Shown here: piece by piece, positions 10,534 to 18,720 of the stretch | Numbering within the stretch: the stretch's first letter is position 1 | Layout of the letters: the number at the start of each line of letters is the position of its first letter | From: an uncultured Cyclobacteriaceae bacterium | GTDB taxonomy: Bacteria > Bacteroidota > Bacteroidia > Cytophagales > Cyclobacteriaceae | Length of the DNA: 64,000 nt | NCBI GenBank assembly: GCA_937146645.1 | Contig: CAKZRQ010000017.1 | Location: 124,001-188,000 of the forward strand | Direction of reading: 5' to 3' | Program-made: the position numbers and the translations under genes | The notes under the pieces: model-generated | Databases searched by the model: none | What the model saw: only the letters and a program-made list of their open reading frames with translations | What the model was told of the DNA's origin: nothing

Positions 10534-13500
10534 ATATAGACTTACTTATTTCCTTGCCTAGCGAAAGTCCCTTCAGCATTTTTTGATCACCACTTGCCAT
10601 GTTAACCAATATGCTGTTTTCAGCTCCCAATTTATAGATTATTGGGACTTGACAATATGTAAAGGCTAAAGCCCCTTGTGGTACAGGTAACTTTTTAAAA
10701 TTCCCGTCCAGGGTGTAATGTTCAAAGTGGGCTGGATGATCCATAAATTCATCCTTTGAAAGAAGCGATGGCTGGAAGTGAATTTGATCGTTGGCGACGA
10801 TTACCCCAAGCTCACCAAACCGCGTAAGGACGTCCTCTTTAACCTGACCGGTCATACCAGGCTGCTGAGCTCCTTTTCCAGCAGGGGTATGAGAATAAGG
10901 ATCGGTTGGAAAAGCGCCGTAAAGCTTTGGGTCTTTATGCAAACCAATTCCGTCCATGATTTGATAATAATGATCCTTTAAAGAATCAATCGTTTGACCA
11001 TCAGCCTTTTCTTCAATAGCTCTGAAGTAGGTTTCCTGTACTGCTAGAGCCAATTTTGACACCATGTGCCAATAGATAGAGCCTAATCCCTCATAGCCAT
11101 AAAATGTCCCAGATCTACCTGTGAATTCCTTATGGTTAAAGACGCTTTCAAAGATTTTACCTAATAAACCTTTTTCATCAGTTGCCAGCTTTTGATATGG
11201 CTCATCTAAGCCCTTTAGGCTGACATACAGGCTGTCAACATTATTGAAGTTTCCATTGAAATGGTATTCTCCTTTTTCATCCTTTTCGACGATTTGAGTG
11301 TCTCCATTGTCTATCATTTTGCGTAGCAAAGAAGACTGCTCAACCGCTGATTTGGGGATAATATTTCGATTTAGGAAAAGAGGTAATTCCTTATTTGGAT
11401 ACAGGATGTAGGTGTTTTGATCTTCTCTGTACAAAGCACTAGCCCGAAGCGAATCGAGAAGTCGTAAGGATTGTTCAGCACTCAGAGAGCCAGAGCTCAA
11501 AACTGCTACTTGCCCTTCGAGCATCTCACTTAAATGAGAAATAGCGACTCCAGCTGAAGTCTTCTCAATCAAATTGTAAGCATGGTACATTCCATCTGAT
11601 CTTTCATTCGACCTAATAGATTTATCCAGGTATTCAGATAATTCTTTCGAGAAAGAAATTAAGTCTGGTCTTGAGATTGCCTTTTTTGAACCATCAAAAC
11701 CTTTATTATAAATGGAGTTTCGATATGTCTCTCCAGCCACACCCAACACGTCCATAAAAGCTTTTCTTTCTCCTTCAGAGAAACCTTTTTCAAGGTTGGA
11801 ACTGAAAGCTGACAAGCCATCTCGAATACCCATAAAGAAATCAGCCAATTCGGTAGAAACGGTAACGCTTTCGTAATCTGCTTCATTCAGGAGATCTATT
11901 AAAAAGGAATTGAATCTCTTCATGTAATAAAGAGTTACCATAGAAATTCCATTTCCAACAAGAGCATTATTCGCATCATTCCACTCCGGTCTCTGAGTAT
12001 TCATCCAAATTCCACCATCCGGGATAAGATTAGAGGTCTTGGCCAAAACGGTTGCAAGAATCTTTTCTATGAAATTGACTCGATGAATTTCCCCTTTGCC
12101 ATCAGTCAGAAGCGCTCCATCTGCTCCTATTTTATTTCGGTGTGATCTGATTTGATGATCTGCTTCTTCGTCAAAAATGATGGTGTCTTTAGGGTTCTCA
12201 TAGATCTCAGAGTATGACTTGATTTTGTATGGGACATTAGCATACACGAAGACCTCTTCGTTCATCAGCCTAATAAGGTCACCCTGGAAATGTTTTTCTG
12301 AGAATTCAAGGAATTTTAGAAGATAGATCAATTGGTGATCACCCCAATATCCAATGTAAGACCAAGGATCATCAGGTTCAATAATCTCCCAATCAAAACC
12401 ATCCTTTGTCACTCGGTAAGGATTGTAACCATCGAAAGTAGTCGCATTAAGGAATTTATAAATCATTCCTTTCATGAACTCAGGATAGGAGTGAGCCAAA
12501 GCTTCCCAGTTTTGGAAAATATCCCTCCAGTTACCCTGATAATCTAGCACCTTCTTACCATCATCTGTTTTAGTATTGATCGAGAATTTATTCCAGGGAC
12601 GACTGGGATCACCATGTCGGCGACTAAATTTCAAGGGTAAGTATTCAATAATTAAGCGCCGGAAATTCCGGTCTTCAGTTTTGGATGCGATCTCCTGTAG
12701 TTCGCTCAGACTTAGCTTTGCTGGCAAGCCTTTCAGAATTGATTCCTGCTCCTGGTAAACCTGTATGTTTGCCTTTTTAAGGTAGGGTAGAAGGTCACCC
12801 TTTTCGATTGCATAGTTGTCATCAAATATGCCGCCGCGCATGATATTAAACATGGTGTTGGCGAAGTGACGAGTATCTTTTCTTTTATCCGATGTTAATT
12901 GGAGTCCATCTGAAGAATAGGTTAAACTCTTGAGGTTTGCAGTTCCTCCAATAATGCTCTTCTCTAAATCTGATAAATGACTAGAGGTATTCTTAAGGTA
13001 TTCATTCAGGTTCGCAACTTGCGATGGGCCTTGGCTAACATTTGCTACCGTATACCAATTCTTTTGCTCCTCTTTTTCGAGTAAAAATTTGGAATGAGTT
13101 AGATAAGCACCTCTTTCGGCTCTGATATCAGTTTCAGCTTGGATTTCTTTTCCCATGCGAAAATCTCTGAGTTGTAAAGACGAGAGAAGAGTGCTGTGGG
13201 GATCCAGTCCGGTTTGCCAGACCACATTCGCTTTCAAAGCTTCACTCGGCTCTGCCCGATCTACAATGATAGCACTGAGACTGAATATGCCTAATAAGTT
13301 TTCTGATAGCTCAGATTTCTTGTAGGCGTCGATAAGGTTACTACTTGTCCGCTGTAAGTCGGGATCTACGCCATGAGGAAGGATGTTTTGTAGACCATCC
13401 AAGATTTCAATTTCGACTGACTGAGAACCTAGATTCTTGAGCTTGGAAGTCTTAATAAAACCAAACTCATCACTGGTTCGCCATGAGTATTCGAAGCTTA

Positions 13501-13873
13501 GAGCAAGGTCATGGTTTATCTCTTCGAAAATGATCTTATCACCATATTCATTTTTGTAAAGGTTCCTCTCAAATTGATAAACGCCTGTATAAAGTTCGGA
13601 AAACGGTTCCCAGGTTTTTTGCTTTCCCTCTTTTTCAACTCTGATAATCGTTTTACTACCCGTATTTTCGAAAGACTCCGAAATTCTATCATCCGAATAA
13701 TAAGGGAATAAGGAATGCTCATTATTCTTCCTTCCTGCACTCAAACCACCTGTACTTGAGATAAATAGCCAGTGATCAGAATCACTAACTACACTCATGA
13801 AAAAGGGCCTTAGATTATCATAATCTTTTATTTTGAAATAACCTTCTCCGTCAATTTCTAAATATTCCATCAA
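10484..13873 (-). CDS. Large GH94/GH149-like glycoside phosphorylase (1129 aa, no signal peptide; possible beta-1,3-glucan phosphorylase)
   Basis: SRRHGDPSRPWNKFSI, YQGNWRDIFQNWEALAHSYP, QRPEWNDANNALVGNGISM, QPGMTGQVKEDVLTRFGELGV; length of GH149/GH161 rather than ~800 aa GH94. Confidence 0.6.
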   Translation of the reverse strand: MMEYLEIDGEGYFKIKDYDNLRPFFMSVVSDSDHWLFISSTGGLSAGRKNNEHSLFPYYSDDRISESFENTGSKTIIRVEKEGKQKTWEPFSELYTGVYQFERNLYKNEYGDKIIFEEINHDLALSFEYSWRTSDEFGFIKTSKLKNLGSQSVEIEILDGLQNILPHGVDPDLQRTSSNLIDAYKKSELSENLLGIFSLSAIIVDRAEPSEALKANVVWQTGLDPHSTLLSSLQLRDFRMGKEIQAETDIRAERGAYLTHSKFLLEKEEQKNWYTVANVSQGPSQVANLNEYLKNTSSHLSDLEKSIIGGTANLKSLTYSSDGLQLTSDKRKDTRHFANTMFNIMRGGIFDDNYAIEKGDLLPYLKKANIQVYQEQESILKGLPAKLSLSELQEIASKTEDRNFRRLIIEYLPLKFSRRHGDPSRPWNKFSINTKTDDGKKVLDYQGNWRDIFQNWEALAHSYPEFMKGMIYKFLNATTFDGYNPYRVTKDGFDWEIIEPDDPWSYIGYWGDHQLIYLLKFLEFSEKHFQGDLIRLMNEEVFVYANVPYKIKSYSEIYENPKDTIIFDEEADHQIRSHRNKIGADGALLTDGKGEIHRVNFIEKILATVLAKTSNLIPDGGIWMNTQRPEWNDANNALVGNGISMVTLYYMKRFNSFLIDLLNEADYESVTVSTELADFFMGIRDGLSAFSSNLEKGFSEGERKAFMDVLGVAGETYRNSIYNKGFDGSKKAISRPDLISFSKELSEYLDKSIRSNERSDGMYHAYNLIEKTSAGVAISHLSEMLEGQVAVLSSGSLSAEQSLRLLDSLRASALYREDQNTYILYPNKELPLFLNRNIIPKSAVEQSSLLRKMIDNGDTQIVEKDEKGEYHFNGNFNNVDSLYVSLKGLDEPYQKLATDEKGLLGKIFESVFNHKEFTGRSGTFYGYEGLGSIYWHMVSKLALAVQETYFRAIEEKADGQTIDSLKDHYYQIMDGIGLHKDPKLYGAFPTDPYSHTPAGKGAQQPGMTGQVKEDVLTRFGELGVIVANDQIHFQPSLLSKDEFMDHPAHFEHYTLDGNFKKLPVPQGALAFTYCQVPIIYKLGAENSILVNMASGDQKMLKGLSLGKEISKSIFERNGEVEKIEVSILE

Positions 13874-14159
13874 ATCCTAATTATCATTCGCCGCCAAAAA
13901 AGTCTTTAGAAGATTCCTGTCAAATAAAGCACTATTGCCAAAGTAACGGCGTATAGCTTGTCAATTTTAAGGGCACTAAGTAAATGAAAATTAGAAGTAA
14001 TAAAAAAGGTAGGATTTAGTTTTGAAAAAGAGGCTAATAATGTAGGTAATAAGGGAAGTTATTATCACCACAATCGACTCGAATTTAGGATTCTAGTAAC
14101 CATTTAATTGGAAATCCTACGGCTTAAATATCTCTGATTCTCCAGACACGATATCTATT

Positions 14160-14588
14160 AGGGTATTGAAATGGGGCATAAAAAAAGCCCTCGAAAATCG
14201 AAGGCTTAAGTCGGGGTGGCATCCCGATAGTTATCGGGAGAACCTAAGACCTTCCCGACTCTAAAGGTCGGGACGCGATATCAATCAAAGGGTATTGAAA
14301 TGAGGCATAAAAAAAGCCCCCTGGAATTGAAGTCTTAATGTCGGGGTGGCATCCCGATGGTTATAGGGAGAACCTGCGACCTTCACGACACCAAAGGTCG
14401 GGACGCGATGTCAATTAAAGGGTATAGAAATCGGCATAAAAAAAGCCCTCGTAGAATCGAAGGCTTTAATGTCGGGGTGGCAGGATTCGAACCTACGACC
14501 TTCCCGACTCTAAAGGTCGGGACGCGATGTCAATTAAAGGGTATTGAAATGGGGCATAAAAAAAGCCCTCGAAAATCGAAGGCTTAAG
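14160..14588 (-). repeat. Tandem array of ~119-130 bp units (three degenerate copies) derived from the 3' part of the adjacent tRNA-Pro plus its terminator
   Basis: Unit starts 'agggtat(t/a)gaaat' at 14160, 14289, 14419 and 14538; each contains gcataaaaaaagcc(c) terminator-like hairpin, gtcggggtggc tRNA 3' end and cgcgat-flanked palindrome. Confidence 0.85.
14558..14586 (-). terminator. Intrinsic terminator downstream of tRNA-Pro
   Basis: Minus strand AGCCTTCGATTTTCGAGGGCTTTTTTT. Confidence 0.75.
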
Positions 14589-14662
14589 TCGGGGTGGCAG
14601 GATTCGAACCTACGACCTCCTGCTCCCAAAGCAGGCGCGATACCGGGCTACGCTACACCCCG
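14589..14662 (-). tRNA. tRNA-Pro (anticodon TGG)
   Basis: Minus strand CGGGGTGTAGCGTAGCCCGGTATCGCGCCTGCTTTGGGAGCAGGAGGTCGTAGGTTCGAATCCTGCCACCCCGA; acceptor stem CGGGGTG/CACCCCG, GGTTCGAATCC T-arm, TTTGGGA loop. Confidence 0.95.
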
Positions 14663-14672
14663 TCCAAGAATG

Positions 14673-14761
14673 CAGAGAGTGGGGGATTCGAACCCCCGGT
14701 ACGGTTTGACCCGTACGACAGTTTAGCAAACTGCTGGTTTAAGCCACTCACCCAACTCTCT
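14673..14761 (-). tRNA. tRNA-Ser (anticodon GCT)
   Basis: Minus strand AGAGAGTTGGGTGAGTGGCTTAAACCAGCAGTTTGCTAAACTGTCGTACGGGTCAAACCGTACCGGGGGTTCGAATCCCCCACTCTCTG; long variable arm, acceptor AGAGAGT/ACTCTCT. Confidence 0.95.
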
Positions 14762-14779
14762 GTTTCCATTTTGGAAGTG

Positions 14780-14787
14780 CAAATATA
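14780..14787 (-). promoter_or_regulatory. Candidate Bacteroidetes -7 box (TATATTTG) for the tRNA-Ser/tRNA-Pro transcript
   Basis: Matches TAnnTTTG; ~18 nt upstream of the tRNA-Ser 5' end. Confidence 0.5.
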
Positions 14788-14873
14788 TAGCAATTGGATT
14801 GAGATAAAAAACAGTAAACTTAACCTTCACATCATTTTTCAGAAATAATTTTTCACCTATTCCATTGCAAACA

Positions 14874-14899
14874 AAAAATACCCAGTACTGGGTATTTTT
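14874..14899. promoter_or_regulatory. Perfect 26-bp palindrome AAAAATACCCAGTACTGGGTATTTTT
   Basis: Directly read; perfect self-complement, upstream of the small ORF at 14906/14942. Confidence 0.85.
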
Positions 14900-14941
14900 C
14901 TCCCATTGTTACTCTTTAAGTTTGAACATAAATCCAGCCTA

Positions 14942-15187
14942 ATGCACATCCAAACCAAGTCTTCATCCATTCTTATTGAACAAGCAGTAGCTCCGTCAAG
15001 CTGTGTGCTGGTGAAATGTGATTCTGAGATGGAATTGGTAAGGTTATTTGGATCCCTTAGAGTAGAAGCTACGGGAGACTTTGAATTTCCGTATATGGTA
15101 AAGTCCTGCAAGCAGGAATTCACGGATGCACTCATATTATTGGTTAAAGAGATTGATTATGGTCAATTTTTATTGAGTAAGGTTTAA
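14942..15187 (+). CDS. Small hypothetical protein (~81 aa)
   Basis: ORF 14906..15187; start at internal ATG (MHIQTKSSSILIEQ...) plausible; followed by an intrinsic terminator. Confidence 0.55.
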   Translation: MHIQTKSSSILIEQAVAPSSCVLVKCDSEMELVRLFGSLRVEATGDFEFPYMVKSCKQEFTDALILLVKEIDYGQFLLSKV

Positions 15188-15204
15188 ATTTTTAGGTTAA
15201 GGAT

Positions 15205-15237
15205 AAAAATGCTTTTCAGTGATGAAAAGCATTTTTT
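15205..15237 (+). terminator. Intrinsic terminator
   Basis: AAATGCTTTTC-AGTGAT-GAAAAGCATTTTTT. Confidence 0.75.
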
Positions 15238-15398
15238 ATTTATTGACGTACTTTTTACTTATTTTAAACAGAAATAAATTCTGAAAATCGATTTTTAAGC
15301 TAATTTTCAATTGTAAAAAGGACTTTTTATTTCAGAATATTTTTCCAACCTTTCGCTGGGAAAAAGCCTTAGAGATAAGGCATTATTGATTTTCTAGC

Positions 15399-16643
15399 GT
15401 GATAAGTCTATCAAATATCGACGAGATTATTCCGGGATTCCTTAAAGGTTCAGAGCTATTCAAACTTGTAGTTTTGGACGTAAATGGAAATGTGATTCAG
15501 GGCAACGATTCATTCTTTGCTTTTTATTCCATTTCTGTAGGAGGCTACTTCGGGACATTGCTGTCTGGGAAGTCTGAAACTAAGTTTGAAGAGGTTCTTG
15601 AAAATTCTATTCATTCCCCTAAAGAAAATTTTAACGCACTACTAGAGCTTAATCTAGGAAATGGTAAGGCAGAAAGTTTAGCCTGGGAATTCTCAGTTGT
15701 GACCGACGAGGATATGGATGTCATGGGAATTGTTGGTTTAGGGGTGGATATGGATTTAATGACGGAGTACCATGAGTATTCCGGTTTTCTAGACCTCCTA
15801 GTTTTGGCAAGCATGACTCTTGACAGTGAATGGAAGATTATTGGTGGGGACAATGACAAACTCGAAAACCTGGGTATATCACTTGGCAAGGTGATCAATC
15901 AGGATTTTAGAAACTTGCTTAAAAAATCTGATTCAGTTTCGGAGATTTTCTCAGGGCATAAATACAATCGTTTCACTTTAGAATTAAATCTTGGCACTTT
16001 TGAAGTTGTGGCTGTGAGGGAGCAGGAGCAAACTAACATTTGTTTCATCAAACGAATCGATCAAGTTTTGGCTAATGATTTTCTTTCGAAGGTGCAATTG
16101 GAATCTATTCCTCTTCCCGTTTGGATTTTGAATCATGATGGCATGGTGGTACAGCAGAATCAGAAGGCCAAGAGGTTCGCCAAGGAACTTGTCGATGGAG
16201 AAACTCAAGAAGGAAATAGGTTTGAATTGGGAGGCGAAGAATTTGAACAAAGTTTCATTTCATGTCTCTCCAACCGATTCTCAAAATTTAATTATGCCTT
16301 TTCTGACAAGGATGAGAAACAACGGCTAATCCAATTTTCACTTGCATCAGTCGATCCAAAAGGTTCTGGATTTACTCTGGTGCTTATTCAAGCACATGAA
16401 TCAGATCAGCCCGCAGAGTATGAAAGGCTTAAAACTGAGAATAAAAAGCTAAGAGAAGTAGCGATGAAACCTTCTTACATCCTTCGTTCTCCACTTTCTT
16501 CAATGCTTGGATTGTTAGATCTGATAGATGATAATCAATTAGACTCTGAGAATAAAAAGTACTTTTCACACCTTAAGCCGCTAGCAACTGAGTTGGACAA
16601 AGTGATTCGCAAAAACGCGAAGGGTTTAAGCTCATTTGATTAA
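15399..16643 (+). CDS. PAS-domain protein ending in a degenerate DHp (HisKA-like) segment, no ATPase domain
   Basis: PAS-like repeats (ESIPLPVWILNHDGMVVQQNQKAKRF); C-terminus YILRSPLSSMLGLLDLIDDNQ resembles SH-x-LR-x-P H-box with Tyr in place of His; ends ~55 aa later. Confidence 0.6.
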   Translation: MISLSNIDEIIPGFLKGSELFKLVVLDVNGNVIQGNDSFFAFYSISVGGYFGTLLSGKSETKFEEVLENSIHSPKENFNALLELNLGNGKAESLAWEFSVVTDEDMDVMGIVGLGVDMDLMTEYHEYSGFLDLLVLASMTLDSEWKIIGGDNDKLENLGISLGKVINQDFRNLLKKSDSVSEIFSGHKYNRFTLELNLGTFEVVAVREQEQTNICFIKRIDQVLANDFLSKVQLESIPLPVWILNHDGMVVQQNQKAKRFAKELVDGETQEGNRFELGGEEFEQSFISCLSNRFSKFNYAFSDKDEKQRLIQFSLASVDPKGSGFTLVLIQAHESDQPAEYERLKTENKKLREVAMKPSYILRSPLSSMLGLLDLIDDNQLDSENKKYFSHLKPLATELDKVIRKNAKGLSSFD

Positions 16644-18187
16644 TTTTTGGTAGGGAACCTGATCTGAATAAGGTTTGGTGAAGTCTGGAAAGGTCCACTG
16701 AACACGGCCTCAGCCGATATTAATATTGCATTATCATTTTTATGAATGATTCCTTCGTTTTGGCCCAAACTAAGAGGACTACCTATGTTATACCTCCTGC
16801 TCTCTAATGAATTTATATTTTCATTAAAATTTTCGATTTCCCAGATAAAGGTTTCTGAGTTGAATCCTTCAAGTTTATAGCCAATTAACGCTAATTGATC
16901 TGATTCATTTAAACTGGCTCCAGTGACTTGTCCGGCGGTCTCGAATGTTGAAATCCTCGTGGCGACATTACTCTCATTAGATTCAGAAAATGAATAGTGG
17001 TTTGTGCTTGAATTACTTCGATTCTTGGTGAACAAGTGGAACTGATTATCCCTTAAGACAAAAGCTTCGCAATCAAAATCATGGTTGGGGTTTGAACCAG
17101 AAAAGTCCGATTGATCTTCATATGAAAAGGAAATAACTTCTGGCACTACTTCATCTGCTCCCAGTACTTCAATCCATGCAATCTTCAATATTTTAAGATC
17201 TTGACGATTCCCTGCATTATTGCCAAAATCACCAATATATAAATGAGTATCGCTTTGCGCTAAATCTTCCCAATCTACATTTGCAACGTTGGTCACAGAT
17301 ATGCTTCTGACCACCTGACCAGTCTCTTGATCCAATTCAAAAATTTCTGGTGTATTCCCGCTATCATTAATTGAGAATAGCCTCCCTTCGAAAAAAGCTA
17401 GTCCGGAGTTTTCATTTTGTGATTCTGCTAGTGTTGCTATTTCTCTAGGGCTTAAATTTGACGGGTAACCCTCCGAACTAATTTCAATTACAGTTTCGGA
17501 GAATGTGAAATCAGGATTTAGAAACTGGACTGGATTATTTTCCTCTCCTTCGAATTCAAGATTGATGTGATGATGGTCTAAAGGAGATGTCTGAAAATTA
17601 TATTCAAATGAGATAGGGCTTTCTCTTGGACTTATTATCAAACTTAAATCCATGTCCATTTCAGCATAGAAATAATAAAACCCCTGATTTATTGGAATTT
17701 GACTGAAATTGGTATCTATAAGATTCGGGTCATTTTTTACTTCGGATTCGTCTAGAGTAATTAAACCAAAATTCGTTTCAGCTAAAAGTGATAGAATTGT
17801 TGTCTCGTCAGAGATCAGGACATTTTCATCCACAAAAAAGGGCAAGAATTCTGAGATGGATTCTTGCGAGCTCTGGCCAGAAACTTCATATAGACCCAAA
17901 GGAACATTTACTGATTCAGATGGGAAAATCCCATCTTTTAAATTGATCACAAAATTTTCACCTGTTTCAGTATTTCGAAGATTGATGGAGATATTTTCTT
18001 CCAGCACATGATCCCAATTTTCGAGATTATTGATCCTTGAGCCAGGACTGGAAACAGCGAACTGATATTTCAATTCACCCACACTAACACTGCTGGTGTT
18101 TTTAGGTATAGGGTCAGCTTCATCACAACTCACCATTAAAAACAACGTGATCACGATGAAGGAGTAAAAAAAAGCAGAAGCGCGCAT
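16640..18187 (-). CDS. Lipoprotein with C-terminal beta-propeller-like region
   Basis: Start at MRASAFFYSFIVITLFLMVSCDEADP (lipobox); NENSGLAFFEGRLFSINDSGNTPEIFELDQETGQVVRSISV...YIGDFGNNAGNRQDL. Confidence 0.6.
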   Translation of the reverse strand: MRASAFFYSFIVITLFLMVSCDEADPIPKNTSSVSVGELKYQFAVSSPGSRINNLENWDHVLEENISINLRNTETGENFVINLKDGIFPSESVNVPLGLYEVSGQSSQESISEFLPFFVDENVLISDETTILSLLAETNFGLITLDESEVKNDPNLIDTNFSQIPINQGFYYFYAEMDMDLSLIISPRESPISFEYNFQTSPLDHHHINLEFEGEENNPVQFLNPDFTFSETVIEISSEGYPSNLSPREIATLAESQNENSGLAFFEGRLFSINDSGNTPEIFELDQETGQVVRSISVTNVANVDWEDLAQSDTHLYIGDFGNNAGNRQDLKILKIAWIEVLGADEVVPEVISFSYEDQSDFSGSNPNHDFDCEAFVLRDNQFHLFTKNRSNSSTNHYSFSESNESNVATRISTFETAGQVTGASLNESDQLALIGYKLEGFNSETFIWEIENFNENINSLESRRYNIGSPLSLGQNEGIIHKNDNAILISAEAVFSGPFQTSPNLIQIRFPTKN

Positions 18188-18271
18188 GCTAGATTTATAT
18201 GGGCTATTTAACGAAATCAAAGTAGTCAGAATATAAAAAGAATAGTAAGAAATTTTGTGGATTGACAAACA

Positions 18272-18718
18272 ATGAGATTACACAAAAAGTTGAGCAACCA
18301 AATCAGGAGAGGTATGAGAGATTTGTTAGAGAGAATAAATGGAAATGGAGTAGAGGAGTTGCTCAATGGAAAGTCAGATAATATTCTGATTCCCGATGCG
18401 ATTTTTATTCGCCATGGGGGGTCCTTGGTTAAAATCAAGTATGCGGATATTCTTTGGCTTAAGGGAGATGGGAATTACACAACTCTAGTCACCCGCGGTG
18501 GTGTGTATTCTGTTCGAAACATCCTGAAGGATTTTGAGATCGCCTTACCTACGAAAGAATTCATTCGAATCCACAAAAGCTACATTGTACGAATCGACGA
18601 AATTGCCGCCATCAATGTGAAAGAGGTAAAAATCGATGAAGACTCAGTGCCAGTGGGTCGTACTTACTATCAGAACCTAATCAGCGGAATTAATAAACTT
18701 GGTACAGGCACTGATTAA
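18272..18718 (+). CDS. LytTR-family DNA-binding protein lacking a receiver domain
   Basis: IKYADILWLKGDGNYTTLVTRGGVYSVRNILKDFEIALPTKEFIRIHKSYIVRIDEIAAI: LytTR domain; only ~40 aa N-terminal extension. Confidence 0.88.
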   Translation: MRLHKKLSNQIRRGMRDLLERINGNGVEELLNGKSDNILIPDAIFIRHGGSLVKIKYADILWLKGDGNYTTLVTRGGVYSVRNILKDFEIALPTKEFIRIHKSYIVRIDEIAAINVKEVKIDEDSVPVGRTYYQNLISGINKLGTGTD

Positions 18719-18720
18719 GC

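Noticed and set aside
14472-14530. Possible novel tRNA with TTA (UAA-reading, suppressor-like) anticodon in the repeat copy nearest tRNA-Pro
   Set aside because: The loop CTTTAGA could be read that way, but there is no 5' acceptor strand or D-arm and the stem is a 7-bp palindrome rather than a 5-bp anticodon stem; treated as a remnant.
14160-14588. Possible CRISPR array
   Set aside because: Units of 119-130 bp carry tRNA 3' sequence and terminator hairpins throughout, with no short repeat/unique spacer alternation and no cas genes nearby.
14357-14848. ORFs 14357..14587, 14544..14726 and 14594..14848 with peptides such as VAGFEPTTF, WQDSNLRPPAP, GGFEPPVRF
   Set aside because: These are antisense translations of the tRNA-Pro/tRNA-Ser T-arms and their repeat copies, a well-known spurious ORF type; not protein-coding.
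14857-15135. Minus-strand 92-aa ORF opposite the small plus-strand ORF
   Set aside because: Fully antisense to the 14942-15187 ORF, crosses the 26-bp palindrome and has no signal or family pattern; the plus-strand ORF with its terminator is the better choice.
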